From Actinomycetes bacterium (lineage in GTDB: Bacteria > Actinomycetota > Actinomycetes > Actinomycetales > Microbacteriaceae), in contig JAEYZI010000095.1 in NCBI GenBank assembly GCA_023428065.1, forward strand, positions 65,179 to 129,178: a stretch of 64,000 bases of DNA, written 5' to 3'. The number at the start of each line of letters is the position of its first letter. Position 1 is the first letter of the stretch. Below are positions 40,464 to 49,499 of this stretch, in pieces. The position numbers were made by a program, and so were the translations under genes. Under the pieces are notes generated by a model. The model was not told the origin of the DNA and did no database searches. It worked only from the letters and a program-made list of their open reading frames with translations.

Positions 40464-41480
40464 ATGGCCGACACCGTCTTCGACGCCGCCATGCGCCGCG
40501 CCCTCGACCTCGCCGCGCGCGGACCGGTGACCGGCGGCAACCCCCAGGTCGGCTGCGTGCTGCTCGACGCGTCCGGCGCCATCGTCGCCGAGGGATGGCA
40601 CCGCGGAGCCGGCACGCCGCACGCCGAGATCGACGCCCTCTCGCGCGTCGCCGACGCGCGAGGTCTCACGGCCGTCGTGACGCTCGAACCCTGCAACCAC
40701 ACCGGCCGCACGGGCCCCTGCAGCGAGGCGCTCCTCGCCGCGGGCGTCGCGCGCGTCGTCTACGCCGTCTCGGATCCCGGCCGCGAGTCGTCGGGCGGGG
40801 CGGAGCGCCTGCGCGAGGCGGGGGTCGACGTCGTGCCGGGCGTGCTCGCCGACGAGGTCGCCGACTTCCTGCACGTGTGGCTGACCGCGGTCGCGCGCCA
40901 CCGGCCCTGGGTCACCGTCAAGTGGGCCTCGACGCTCGACGGCCGCACCGCCGCCTCCGATGGCACGAGCCGCTGGATCACGGGCACCGCAGCGCGCCAG
41001 CGCGTGCACGAGCAGCGCGCGGCCTCCGACGCGATCCTCGTCGGCACCGGCACGGTGCTCGCCGACGACCCCGCACTCACCGCGCGCGGCGACGCGGGCG
41101 AGCTGCTCGCCCACCAGCCCGTCCCGGTCGTCGTGGGCGAGCGGACCGTGCCCGCCGACGCGGCCCTGCGCGACCACCCCGCGGGCCTGCTCGCGACGGG
41201 CACGCGCGACCTCGAGCGCATCCTCGCCGAGCTCGACGATCGTGACATCCGCCGCGTGTACGTTGAGGGTGGACCGACGCTCGCCTCCGCGGTCATCGCC
41301 GCCGGGCTCGCGGACGAATACGCCGTCTACCTCGCACCCGCCCTGCTGGGCGGCGACCGGCTCGCCATCGGCGACCTCGGCATCCGCACGATCTCCGAGG
41401 CCCGCCGCCTCACCATCACGAGCGTCGAGCAGCTCGGCGAGGATCTGCTCGTGATGGCACGACCCGAGAGAAGGAACTGA
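40464..41480 (+). CDS. ribD: Bifunctional riboflavin deaminase/reductase
   Basis: Second and third steps of riboflavin synthesis: deaminates the pyrimidine from GTP breakdown and reduces its ribose. The 338-residue protein has a deaminase domain with zinc ligands in TPHAEIDALSR near residue 52 and LEPCNHTGRTGPC near 75-85, and a reductase domain beginning WVTVKWASTLDGRTAASDG near 148, then WITG, VGTGTVLADDP and YVEGGPTLASAVI. ATG 40464 is chosen for GGAAGG 7 nt upstream. Confidence 0.95.
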   Translation: MADTVFDAAMRRALDLAARGPVTGGNPQVGCVLLDASGAIVAEGWHRGAGTPHAEIDALSRVADARGLTAVVTLEPCNHTGRTGPCSEALLAAGVARVVYAVSDPGRESSGGAERLREAGVDVVPGVLADEVADFLHVWLTAVARHRPWVTVKWASTLDGRTAASDGTSRWITGTAARQRVHEQRAASDAILVGTGTVLADDPALTARGDAGELLAHQPVPVVVGERTVPADAALRDHPAGLLATGTRDLERILAELDDRDIRRVYVEGGPTLASAVIAAGLADEYAVYLAPALLGGDRLAIGDLGIRTISEARRLTITSVEQLGEDLLVMARPERRN

Positions 41481-41482
41481 TC

Positions 41483-42133
41483 ATGTTCACCGGCATCATC
41501 GAGGAGCGCGGCACCGTGCTCGCCTGGGAACCGGTCGGCGACGCCGCCCGCATCACCGTGCGCGCACCGCTCGCCGTCTCGGACGCATCCCACGGCGACT
41601 CCGTCTCCGTGTCGGGCGTGTGCCTCACCGTGGTCGACATGGGCGAGGACTGGTTCACGGCCGACGTCATGGGCGTCTCGATCGACGTCACGACGATCGG
41701 CGACCGCCGCCCCGGCGACCTCGTCAACATCGAGCGCGCCGCAGCCGTCGGCGACCGGCTCGGCGGGCACATCGTGCAGGGGCACGTCGACGGCACGGCG
41801 ACCGTGCTCTCGGTGGAGGACGGATCGGGCTGGCGCGTCGTGCGCTTCGCGCTGCCCGCGGAGCTCGCCGCGCTCGTCGCGCGCAAGGGCTCGATCGCGA
41901 TCGACGGCACCTCGCTCACCGTGAGCGCCGTCGCGGACGCGAGTGAGCCCCAGCAGTGGTTCGAGGTGTCGCTCATCCCCGAGACGCTCGCGGCCACGAC
42001 CCTCGGCGCCCTCGAGCCGGGGCACCGGGTGAACCTCGAGACCGACATCCTCGCGCGCCACGTCGAGCGCATGCTCGCGATCGGCGACGCGATCCGGGGC
42101 ACGGCCCCGCAGCAGACGGGAGTTGCACGATGA
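41483..42133 (+). CDS. ribE: Riboflavin synthase alpha chain
   Basis: Dismutates two 6,7-dimethyl-8-ribityllumazine molecules into riboflavin. The 216-residue protein has two lumazine-binding repeats: MFTGIIEERGTV with SVSGVCLTVV, and GGHIVQGHVDGTATV with SIAIDGTSLTVSAV. Length and repeats are normal. It starts 2 bp past ribD and overlaps ribBA by 4 bp. Confidence 0.95.
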   Translation: MFTGIIEERGTVLAWEPVGDAARITVRAPLAVSDASHGDSVSVSGVCLTVVDMGEDWFTADVMGVSIDVTTIGDRRPGDLVNIERAAAVGDRLGGHIVQGHVDGTATVLSVEDGSGWRVVRFALPAELAALVARKGSIAIDGTSLTVSAVADASEPQQWFEVSLIPETLAATTLGALEPGHRVNLETDILARHVERMLAIGDAIRGTAPQQTGVAR

Positions 42134-43407
42134 GCCTCAGCGACATCCCCGCGGCGCTTCAGGCGCTGCGGGAGGGGCGGCCCGTGATCGTGGCCGACGA
42201 CGAGGGCCGCGAGAACGAGGGCGACCTCGTGCTCGCCGCCGAGACGGCGAGCCAGGAGTGGATCGCGTGGGCGGTCAAGCACTCCTCGGGCTTCATCTGC
42301 GCCCCCATGACGAACGAGATCGCCGACCGGCTCGAACTGCCGCCGATGGTCGCGCACAACGAGGATCCGCGCGGGACCGCGTACACGGTGTCCGTCGATG
42401 CGGCCAACCGCCTCTCGACCGGTATCTCGGCCTCGGATCGCGCGCACACCCTGCGCGTGCTCGCCGACCCCGCGTCGAGTCCGGCGAGCCTCCACCGTCC
42501 CGGGCACATCATGCCGCTGCGCGCCGTCGACGGCGGCGTGCGCGAACGCGACGGGCATACCGAGGCGGCGGTCGACCTCATGAAGCTCGCCGGGCTGACC
42601 CCCGTCGCGGCGATCGCCGAGATCGTCGACGAGGACGGCGAGATGATGCGCCTGCCGAACCTCATCCGGCTCGGGGAGCGCGAGAACGTGCCCGTCATCA
42701 CGATCGAGGCGCTCATCCGCTTCATGGAGGAGCGCCGCTGCGAACGCGATCCGAAGGCCGAGGTCACGGTGCCCGAGTGGCGACGCGTGAACTTCGAGGT
42801 CGAGACGAACGTGCCCACCTCGCACGGCACGTTCCGGGTGCGCGCCTACCGCGACCGCTCGACGGGCGCCGACCACGTCGCCTGGATCGCGGGCGAGCCC
42901 CGCGACGGGACGCTCGTGCGCGTGCACTCCGAGTGCCTCACGGGCGAGGCGTTCGGCTCGCTGAAGTGCGAGTGCGGGCCGCAGCTGCAGTCCGCGCTCG
43001 ACACGATCCAGGAAGAGGGCGGCATCGTCGTCTACCTGCGCGGGCAGGAGGGGCGCGGCATCGGGCTCGTCAACAAGCTGCGCGCCTACCGGCTGCAGGA
43101 GGAGGGATTCGACACCCTCGACGCGAACCTCGCCCTCGGGCTCCCCGTCGACGCGCGCGACTACGGCGCGGCGGTCGGCATCCTCAAGGACCTCGGCGTG
43201 CAGCGCGTGCGCCTGCTCAGCAACAACCCCGAGAAGGCCCGGCAGCTCGCCGAGCGCGGGGTGGAGGTCGAGGCGCTCGTGCCGCTCGTCGTGGGAGTGG
43301 GCGAGTTCAACGAGCGCTACCTCGACGCCAAGCGCGACCGGATGGGGCACACGCTCCCGAGCCACCAGGAGCTGGTGGCCGACCTGACGAAGGGACTCAG
43401 CGAATGA
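42130..43407 (+). CDS. ribBA: Bifunctional DHBP synthase / GTP cyclohydrolase II
   Basis: Makes both precursors of riboflavin. The 425-residue fusion has RibB (DDEGRENEGDL near residue 25, HRPGHIMPLRA and RDGHTEAAVDLMKLAG near 125-150) and RibA (VRVHSECLTGEAFGSLKCECG with three zinc cysteines near 265-280, RGQEGRGIGLVNKLRAY near 305). Overlaps of 4 bp on both sides show tight coupling in ribD-ribE-ribBA-ribH. Confidence 0.96.
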   Translation: MSLSDIPAALQALREGRPVIVADDEGRENEGDLVLAAETASQEWIAWAVKHSSGFICAPMTNEIADRLELPPMVAHNEDPRGTAYTVSVDAANRLSTGISASDRAHTLRVLADPASSPASLHRPGHIMPLRAVDGGVRERDGHTEAAVDLMKLAGLTPVAAIAEIVDEDGEMMRLPNLIRLGERENVPVITIEALIRFMEERRCERDPKAEVTVPEWRRVNFEVETNVPTSHGTFRVRAYRDRSTGADHVAWIAGEPRDGTLVRVHSECLTGEAFGSLKCECGPQLQSALDTIQEEGGIVVYLRGQEGRGIGLVNKLRAYRLQEEGFDTLDANLALGLPVDARDYGAAVGILKDLGVQRVRLLSNNPEKARQLAERGVEVEALVPLVVGVGEFNERYLDAKRDRMGHTLPSHQELVADLTKGLSE

Positions 43408-43880
43408 GCGGCGAGGGCCGACCCACCCTGCTCGACATCGACGGCACGGGCCTCCGCATCGCTGTGGTCGCGGGCACCTGGCACGAGCGCATCACCGAGG
43501 GACTGCTGACGGGCGCGCTGCGCACGCTCGAGGCCTCGGGCGCCGAGATCGAGGTCTTCCGCGTGCCCGGGAGCTTCGAGCTGCCGGTCGTCGCGAAGGC
43601 GGCGCTCGACGCGGGCGCGGACGGCGTCGTGGCGCTCGGGGTCATCATCCGGGGAGGCACGCCGCACTTCGAGTTCGTGTCGAACGCGGCCACCGACGGC
43701 CTCACCCGGGTCGCGATCGACACGGGCAAGCCCGTGGGCTTCGGCGTGCTGACCCTCGACGACGAGCAGCAGGGCATCGACCGCGCGGGCTTCGCGGGGT
43801 CGAAGGAGGACAAGGGCCGGGAGGCGGCCGAGGCCGTGCTCGCGACGGCCCGCGTGCTCGCGCGCGTGCACCGCGGCTGA
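43404..43880 (+). CDS. ribH: 6,7-dimethyl-8-ribityllumazine synthase
   Basis: Condenses the two pathway branches into lumazine. The 158-residue protein has IAVVAGTWHERITEGLL, EVFRVPGSFELPVVAKA, LGVIIRGGTPHFEFVSNAA (substrate His) and GFGVLTLDDEQQGIDRAG. Typical length for the shell-forming or pentameric enzyme. Last gene of the rib operon; a weak hairpin at 43888-43901 follows. Confidence 0.95.
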   Translation: MSGEGRPTLLDIDGTGLRIAVVAGTWHERITEGLLTGALRTLEASGAEIEVFRVPGSFELPVVAKAALDAGADGVVALGVIIRGGTPHFEFVSNAATDGLTRVAIDTGKPVGFGVLTLDDEQQGIDRAGFAGSKEDKGREAAEAVLATARVLARVHRG

Positions 43881-43937
43881 TCCGGGAGATCCCCGAGAGG
43901 GGAGACCGATCGGTGCCCGAGTGGAACACTTGAGCGC

Positions 43938-45305
43938 ATGAGCAGCGCGCCGGCCACCGCATCCGCACCCGTCAACCCGCGTTCGCGCGTCGTCGTCGCG
44001 AGCCTCATCGGCACGACGATCGAGTTCTACGACTTCTACGTCTACGCGACGGCGGCCGTGCTCGTCTTCCCGGCGCTGTTCTTCCCGGCGGGCGACGAGA
44101 CGGCCGCGTTGCTCGCCTCGTTCGCCGTGTTCGGGGCCGCGATGGTCGCCCGTCCGCTCGGCGCGATCTTCTTCGGCCACCTCGGCGACCGCCGCGGCCG
44201 CAAGGTGACGCTCGTGGGCGCGCTCCTCACGATGGGCATCGCGACGTTCCTCATCGGCGTGCTGCCGACCTACGCCCTCGTGGGATGGTTGGCGCCCCTG
44301 CTGCTCGTCGTGCTGCGCCTCGCCCAGGGCTTCGCGCTCGGCGGCGAGTGGTCGGGCGCCGCGCTCGTCGCGACCGAGAACGCACCCGCCGGCAAGCGCG
44401 CGTGGTACGGGACGTTCCCCCAGCTCGGGGCGCCCATCGGCTTCATCATCGCCAACGGGCTCTTCCTCGTGATCGCCGCGATCCTGCCGTCGGGCGACCC
44501 GTCGCTGCCGTCGCAGGAGTTCCTCGACTGGGGGTGGCGCATCCCGTTCCTGTTCTCGGCCGTGATGGTCGCGGTGGGCCTGTGGGTGCGGCTGCGGCTC
44601 GTCGAATCGGCGGCGTTCTCGAAGGCCGCGTCGGCGGGCCGGCTCGCGCGCGTGCCGCTCGCCGCGGTGTTCCGCACCCACTGGCGTCAGCTCATCCTGG
44701 GCACCTTCTACATGCTCGCGACCTACGTGCTCTTCTACCTCATGACGACGTTCTCGCTCAGCTACGGTCGCGCGGCGACGGATGCGGCCGTGCCGGGGCT
44801 CGGCTACGACTACACGACCTTCGTGCTGCTCATGATCTTCGGCGTCGTGTTCTTCGGGATCTTCACCCTCGTGTCGGGGCCGCTCGCCGACCGCTTCGGC
44901 CGGCGACCCACCCTCATCGTCATCACGGCCGCGATCGTCGTCTTCGGTCTCGTGTGGGTGCCGCTGCTGTCGATCGGCACGCTCGGCGTCGTGCTGTGGC
45001 TCGTGCTCGGCTTCACGCTCATGGGTTTCACGTTCGGCCCCATGGGCGCCCTGCTCCCCGAGCTCTTCCCGACGGCGCTGCGCTACACGGGCTCGGGGGT
45101 CTCCTACAACGTGTCGTCGATCCTCGGCGCCGCCGTCGCCCCGTTCATCGCGGTGTGGCTGTGGGCGCTCGGCGAGGGCAGCCCCGTGTGGGTCGGCGTG
45201 TACCTGTCCGCGATGGCGATGCTCACGCTCATCGCGCTCCTGCTGGGCCGCGAGACGAAGGACGTCGAGCTCGACGACGTCGAGCTCCCCGAGGCGCTGC
45301 CCTGA
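43938..45305 (+). CDS. MHS-family MFS transporter
   Basis: 455-residue proton symporter of the metabolite:H+ class with twelve helices. Signatures: SLIGTTIEFYDFYVYATAA near residue 25, LGDRRGRKVTLVGALL after helix 2, LRLAQGFALGGEWSGAALVA near 130, and DRFGRRPTLIVI between helices 8 and 9. Relatives carry shikimate, dicarboxylates, betaine or alpha-ketoglutarate, so the substrate is open. An AACACT lying 7 bp before the ATG could be a weak -10 box. Converges with the nitroreductase gene. Confidence 0.88.
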   Translation: MSSAPATASAPVNPRSRVVVASLIGTTIEFYDFYVYATAAVLVFPALFFPAGDETAALLASFAVFGAAMVARPLGAIFFGHLGDRRGRKVTLVGALLTMGIATFLIGVLPTYALVGWLAPLLLVVLRLAQGFALGGEWSGAALVATENAPAGKRAWYGTFPQLGAPIGFIIANGLFLVIAAILPSGDPSLPSQEFLDWGWRIPFLFSAVMVAVGLWVRLRLVESAAFSKAASAGRLARVPLAAVFRTHWRQLILGTFYMLATYVLFYLMTTFSLSYGRAATDAAVPGLGYDYTTFVLLMIFGVVFFGIFTLVSGPLADRFGRRPTLIVITAAIVVFGLVWVPLLSIGTLGVVLWLVLGFTLMGFTFGPMGALLPELFPTALRYTGSGVSYNVSSILGAAVAPFIAVWLWALGEGSPVWVGVYLSAMAMLTLIALLLGRETKDVELDDVELPEALP

Positions 45306-45306
45306 G

Positions 45307-45786
45307 TCAGGCGCGGGTGAGCCGGAGGATCGGGATGACGCGATCGGTCGAGGCACGGTAGCGCAGGAGCGTGCGCCGCGTCATCCGGTTCGACGTCTCG
45401 ATGATCTCGGCGAAGCGGCGCTCGGCCTCCTCGAACTCGAGCTGTTCGGCGACGACGTCGATGCGCTCGCCGCCGACCTCGATGTAGGCCGCATCGGGGT
45501 TCGCCGCGAGGTTGTAGTACCAGGCGGGGTGGGAGCGCCCGCCCGCCGCGCTCGCCGTGATGAGCCAGCCGGCGCCGTCCGGCATGTAGCCGACCGGGTT
45601 GGTGCGCTCGAGGCCGGTCTTGCGGCCGATCGTCGTGAGCGCGAGCACGGCGGCTCCGTTGCGCGAGCCCGGCGGTCGCGGCTTGCGCGCCTGCCGCACG
45701 AGGTAGCGGGTGATGATGCCCTCGATGCCGCGGTTGGTCGGCTGCTTCGCGCCGTAGGTGCCGGGCGGGAGCGGGGTGAAGCCCAT
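45307..45786 (-). CDS. Deazaflavin (F420)-dependent nitroreductase family protein
   Basis: 159-residue split-barrel protein of the Ddn family. Motifs: LTTIGRKTGLERTNPVGYMPDG, WLITASAAGGRSHPAWYYNL (F420-binding Lys/His region in relatives), and YIEVGGERIDVVAEQL. A basic N-terminal stretch (VRQARKPRPPG) could bind membrane. Coenzyme F420 use is inferred from the family. TATAGT on the leftward strand (complement of 45831-45836) is a good -10 box. Converges on the transporter gene. Confidence 0.85.
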   Translation of the reverse strand: MGFTPLPPGTYGAKQPTNRGIEGIITRYLVRQARKPRPPGSRNGAAVLALTTIGRKTGLERTNPVGYMPDGAGWLITASAAGGRSHPAWYYNLAANPDAAYIEVGGERIDVVAEQLEFEEAERRFAEIIETSNRMTRRTLLRYRASTDRVIPILRLTRA

Positions 45787-45793
45787 GGTGGTG

Positions 45794-45828
45794 TCCGTTC
45801 CGCGGACGTCGGATGCGTCCGCCGAACG
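45794..45828 (-). promoter_or_regulatory. Inverted repeat at the start site of the nitroreductase gene
   Basis: CCGTTCCGCGGAC (45794-45806) and GTCCGCCGAACGG (45816-45828) pair with one mismatch over 9 nt. It begins at the predicted transcript start (TATAGT is 3 bp beyond), so it may be an operator or a leader hairpin. Confidence 0.4.
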
Positions 45829-45904
45829 GCGACTATATCCGATACCCCGCCAGGGTGGTTAATTCTGACGGGGCGCGGACCAGTCCTCACCGATAGGCGT
45901 ACGG

Positions 45905-46366
45905 CTAACCCGCGGGGACGAAGAGGGCGATCGCGTCCGCGACAAGCGCCGGCGCCTCCTGGCCCTCGATCTCGATCGTCACGCGCTGCCCGAGGCGGAT
46001 GCCCATCCGCGTCTCCTCAGCGGCCGTGACGACGGATGACGCGCGCACGCGCGCACCCGCGGGCACCGGCTGGAGGAACCGCACCCGGTCGAGGCCGTAG
46101 TTGACCGCCATCGCGACGTCCCCCACCTCGAGGAGCCCGTCCTGAAGCGCGGGGAGGAGCGAGAGGGTCAGGTAGCCGTGCGCGATGGTGCCCCCGAAGG
46201 GGCCGGCCGCGGCACGATCCGGATCGACGTGGATCCACTGGTGGTCGCCCGTCGCGTCCGCGAAGCGGTCGATGCGCTCCTGGTCGATCTCGACCCACTC
46301 CCCCGCCCCGAGCTCCGTGCCGACCGCGTCGAGCAGCTCCCGCGGGTGACCGAACACGACGCTCAT
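45905..46366 (-). CDS. MaoC-like enoyl-CoA hydratase
   Basis: 153-residue single hot-dog hydratase, adding water to 2-enoyl-CoA. The hydratase-2 motif is clear: FADATGDHQWIHVDPDRAAA with catalytic Asp and His near residue 40, then GPFGGTIAHGYLTLSLLP. It is the last gene of acd-thiolase-adh-SDR-maoC and overlaps the SDR by 4 bp. With no crotonase-type hydratase in the window it likely supplies the hydration step for this pathway. Confidence 0.88.
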   Translation of the reverse strand: MSVVFGHPRELLDAVGTELGAGEWVEIDQERIDRFADATGDHQWIHVDPDRAAAGPFGGTIAHGYLTLSLLPALQDGLLEVGDVAMAVNYGLDRVRFLQPVPAGARVRASSVVTAAEETRMGIRLGQRVTIEIEGQEAPALVADAIALFVPAG

Positions 46367-47115
46367 GCGCGCGGCCCTCCCGCAACGTAGACGACCTGGC
46401 CGCTCGTGAAGGATGCCTCCTCGCGCACGAAGAACGACGCGACGGCCGCGATGTCCTCCGGCTGGCCGACCCGGCCGACGGGGATCTCCTTGGCCACGAG
46501 CGCGAAGAAGTCGTCGGACGCCATGCCGACGCGCTCGGCGGTCGCGATCGTCATGTCGGTGCGGATGAAGCCCGGCGCGATCGCGTTGGCGGTCACGCCG
46601 TAGCGGCCGAGCTCGATCGCGAGGGTCTTCGTGAAGCCCTGCATGCCCGCCTTCGCGGCCGCGTAGTTCGCCTGCCCGCGATTGCCGAGCGCCGAGGTCG
46701 ACGACAGGTTGACGATGCGCCCCCACCCGGCCTCGACCATGTGCGCCTGCACGGCGCGCGTCATGAGGAAGGCGCCGCGCAGGTGCACGCCGAGCACGGC
46801 GTCCCAGTCGGAGGTCGTCATCTTGAAGAGCAGGTTGTCGCGCAGGATGCCGGCGTTGTTGACGAGGATCGTGGGTGCGCCGAGCTCGGCGACGGTGCGC
46901 TCGACGGCGGCGGCCACGAGCGCCTCGTCGGCGACGTCCGCGCCGATGCCGACGGCGGTGCCTCCCGCCCCGCGGATCGCGTCGACCGTCTCGGCGGTCG
47001 AGGCCTCGTCGATGTCGAGCACGGCGACGGCGTGACCGTCGGACGCGAGGCGCTGGGCGATCGCGGCGCCGATGCCGCGGGCCGCGCCGGTGACGATGGC
47101 GACTCTCTGGGTCAT
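46363..47115 (-). CDS. SDR family 3-hydroxyacyl-CoA/3-oxoacyl reductase (FabG-like)
   Basis: 250-residue short-chain dehydrogenase: VTGAARGIGAAIAQRLA (cofactor), LDIDEAS (acidic residue after strand 2, suggesting NAD preference), NNAGILRDN, and the catalytic Ser in LSSTSALGNRGQANYAAAKAG with Tyr-x3-Lys. A C-terminal GGPRA is normal. GAGAGGAAG precedes the ATG at 47115. Following the acyl-CoA dehydrogenase and thiolase in one operon it likely oxidises 3-hydroxyacyl-CoA. Exact chain length unknown. Confidence 0.88.
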   Translation of the reverse strand: MTQRVAIVTGAARGIGAAIAQRLASDGHAVAVLDIDEASTAETVDAIRGAGGTAVGIGADVADEALVAAAVERTVAELGAPTILVNNAGILRDNLLFKMTTSDWDAVLGVHLRGAFLMTRAVQAHMVEAGWGRIVNLSSTSALGNRGQANYAAAKAGMQGFTKTLAIELGRYGVTANAIAPGFIRTDMTIATAERVGMASDDFFALVAKEIPVGRVGQPEDIAAVASFFVREEASFTSGQVVYVAGGPRA

Positions 47116-47143
47116 GGTTCTTCCTCTCAAGGGTCGGTCGGGA

Positions 47144-48247
47144 TCAGGGGAATTCGATGAGCTGGCGGAGGGCCGCGCCGTCGGCGAGGGCGTCCATGGC
47201 GGCCGCGATGTCGTCGAGCGGCATGCGGTCGCTCACGAGAGCCTCCACCGGCAGCCGGCCCTCGCGCCAGAGCTCGACGTAGCGGGGGATGTCGCGCTCG
47301 GGCACCGAGCTGCCGAGGTAGCTCCCGGCGACGGTGCGAGCCTCGGCCGTCAGGGTGAGCGGCGCGATCGCGGAGCGCGCGTCGGGGGCGGGCAGGCCGA
47401 CCGTCACGGTGATGCCGCCCGGCGCGGTGGCCGCGAAGGCCGCCTCGAAGGCGCGCGGATGTCCCGCCGCCTCGACGACGACGGGCGCGCGCACGCCGGA
47501 TGCCGCGAGTTCGTCGGCGAGGATCGTGCGCTCCGCCCCGAGCGCGCGAGCGGCGTCGAGCTTGTCCTGGCGCGCGTCCACCGCGACGACGGGGTGGCCG
47601 AGCGCGCGCGCCACGAGCAGCGCGGCCATGCCGACACCTCCGAGGCCGACGACCATGACCGTGTCGCCGGGTGCCGGCCGCGCGGTGTTGAGCACGGCCC
47701 CTCCACCGGTGAGCACGGCGCAGCCGAGGAGCGCGGCGACCTCGGCGGGCACGTCGGGCGGCACGGTCACGACCGAGCGACGGTCGACGACGGCGTGATC
47801 GGCGAACGCCGAGACGCCGAGGTGGTGGTGCACGGGCTCGCCGTCGGCCCGGAGCCGGCGGCCGCCGCCGAGGAGCTCGCCCGCGGCGTTCGCGGCGCTC
47901 CCCGGCTCGCACGGCATCCGTCCGTCCGTCGCGCAGCCCGCGCACGAGCCGCACCGGGGCAGGAACGTCATGACGACGCGGTCGCCGACCGCGATATCGC
48001 TCACACCCGAGCCCGTGGCCTCGACGATGCCGGCGGCCTCGTGACCGAGGAGCATAGGCAGCGGCCGCGGCCGGGCGCCGTCGACGACGCTCAGGTCGGA
48101 ATGGCACACGCTCGCGATCTCCACACGCACGAGAAGCTCGCCGTGCCCGGGCTCGTCGAGCTCGAGCTCGCGGACGACGACGGGACGCGAGTCGCGGTAG
48201 GGACGAGGCGCACCCATCCGCTCGAGCACGGCGCCGCGCACACGCAT
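47144..48247 (-). CDS. Zinc-dependent alcohol dehydrogenase (class III-like)
   Basis: 367-residue medium-chain dehydrogenase. Catalytic zinc ligands: VCHSDLSVVDG near residue 48 and GHEAAGIVEATG near 70. The structural zinc loop CGSCAGCATDGRMPC near 100 is complete. Rossmann motif VVGLGGVGMAALLVAR near 200, followed by VDARQDKL, with Asp favouring NAD. It overlaps the thiolase stop (TGATG). An alcohol dehydrogenase within a beta-oxidation-like operon suggests the growth substrate is an alcohol or yields a hydroxyl intermediate. Confidence 0.88.
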   Translation of the reverse strand: MRVRGAVLERMGAPRPYRDSRPVVVRELELDEPGHGELLVRVEIASVCHSDLSVVDGARPRPLPMLLGHEAAGIVEATGSGVSDIAVGDRVVMTFLPRCGSCAGCATDGRMPCEPGSAANAAGELLGGGRRLRADGEPVHHHLGVSAFADHAVVDRRSVVTVPPDVPAEVAALLGCAVLTGGGAVLNTARPAPGDTVMVVGLGGVGMAALLVARALGHPVVAVDARQDKLDAARALGAERTILADELAASGVRAPVVVEAAGHPRAFEAAFAATAPGGITVTVGLPAPDARSAIAPLTLTAEARTVAGSYLGSSVPERDIPRYVELWREGRLPVEALVSDRMPLDDIAAAMDALADGAALRQLIEFP

Positions 48248-49470
48248 CAGCGCAGGCGCTCCAGCACCATGGCCATGCCCTGCCCGCCGCCGACGCACAT
48301 GGTCTCGAGTCCGAACGTGCCGTCGGTCTCGCGCAGCCCGTTGAGGAGGGTCGAGGTGATCCGCGCGCCCGTCATGCCGAAGGGGTGGCCGAGGGCGATC
48401 GCCCCGCCGTGCACGTTGAGCTTGCCCCACGGCACCCCGAGCTCGCGGGCGGAGGGGATCACCTGGGCCGCGAACGCCTCGTTGATCTCGACGAGGTCCA
48501 TGTCGTCGATGCCGAGGCCCGCGCGGGCGAGAGCCTGACGGCTCGCCTCGACGGGGCCGAGGCCCATGATCTCGGGGCTCAGACCCGTGACCCCGGTCGA
48601 GAGGATGCGCGCGAGCGGCTCGAGGCCGAGCTCGCGGGCGCGCGCGTCGCTCATGATCACGAGGGCGGCCGCGCCGTCGTTGAGGGGGCACGCGTTGCCG
48701 GCGGTGACCGTGCCCTCCTCACGGAATACGGGCTGCAGGCCCGCGAGCGCCTCCATCGTGACTCCCGGCCGCGGGCCGTCGTCGGCGGACACGACCGTGC
48801 CGTCGGGCAGCGGGTAGGGCGTGATCTCGCGTTCGAAGAACCCGGATGCGATCGCCGACTCCGCGCGGTTCTGGCTCAGGCACGCGAACTCGTCCTGCTC
48901 GTGCCGGCTGACGCCCCGGGTCTGCGCGACGTTCTCGGCAGTCTGCCCCATCGAGATGTAGACGTCGGGGAGGGCGCCGTCCTCGCGGGGGTCGTGCCAC
49001 GCCTCGCCCGACGCCGCGCGCGCCGCGGTGCGGGCGGCCGCGTCGGCGAAGCGGGGGTTCGTGAAGTCGCGACCCTCGACGTAGTCGGAGTTGCCGTGGA
49101 CGGCGCTCGAGACGGACTCGACGCCCGCCGAGATGATCACATCCGCCTCTCCCGCGCGGATCGCGTGGAGCGCCATGCGGGTGGTCTGCAGACTCGAGGA
49201 GCAGTAACGCGTGACGGTCGCGCCGGGCACCGAGTCGAGGCCGAGCAGCACGGCGACGACGCGGCCCATGTTCATGCCCTGTTGTCCGCCGGGCAGGCCG
49301 CATCCGAGCAACAGATCCTCGACGGTGGACGGGTCGAGTTCGGGTACCTGGTCGAGTGCGGCCTGCACGGCGAAGGCGGCGAGGTCGTCGGGGCGCACCT
49401 CGCGGAGCGAGCCCTTGTAGGCGCGCCCGATGGGCGTGCGGGCGGCGGCGACGATGACGGCGTCGGGCAT
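48247..49470 (-). CDS. Acetyl-CoA acetyltransferase (thiolase)
   Basis: 407-residue thiolase cleaving 3-oxoacyl-CoA. It has VAAARTPIGRAYKGSL, the nucleophile Cys in TRYCSSSLQTTRMAL near residue 93, EINEAFAAQ, the catalytic His in HGGAIALGHPFGMTGAR near 355, and the second Cys in CVGGGQGMAM near 390. The GAxGH region reads GMTGAR in place of GASGAR, a mild departure. Second gene of the operon, 29 bp after the dehydrogenase. Confidence 0.92.
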   Translation of the reverse strand: MPDAVIVAAARTPIGRAYKGSLREVRPDDLAAFAVQAALDQVPELDPSTVEDLLLGCGLPGGQQGMNMGRVVAVLLGLDSVPGATVTRYCSSSLQTTRMALHAIRAGEADVIISAGVESVSSAVHGNSDYVEGRDFTNPRFADAAARTAARAASGEAWHDPREDGALPDVYISMGQTAENVAQTRGVSRHEQDEFACLSQNRAESAIASGFFEREITPYPLPDGTVVSADDGPRPGVTMEALAGLQPVFREEGTVTAGNACPLNDGAAALVIMSDARARELGLEPLARILSTGVTGLSPEIMGLGPVEASRQALARAGLGIDDMDLVEINEAFAAQVIPSARELGVPWGKLNVHGGAIALGHPFGMTGARITSTLLNGLRETDGTFGLETMCVGGGQGMAMVLERLR

Positions 49471-49499
49471 CGGATTCCTCCTGTGTCTTCCTCGGTCGC

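Noticed and set aside
43888..43901. Terminator after ribH
   Set aside because: Only five base pairs (TCCCC/GGGGA) with a 4-nt loop and no T-run; too weak to list as a feature.
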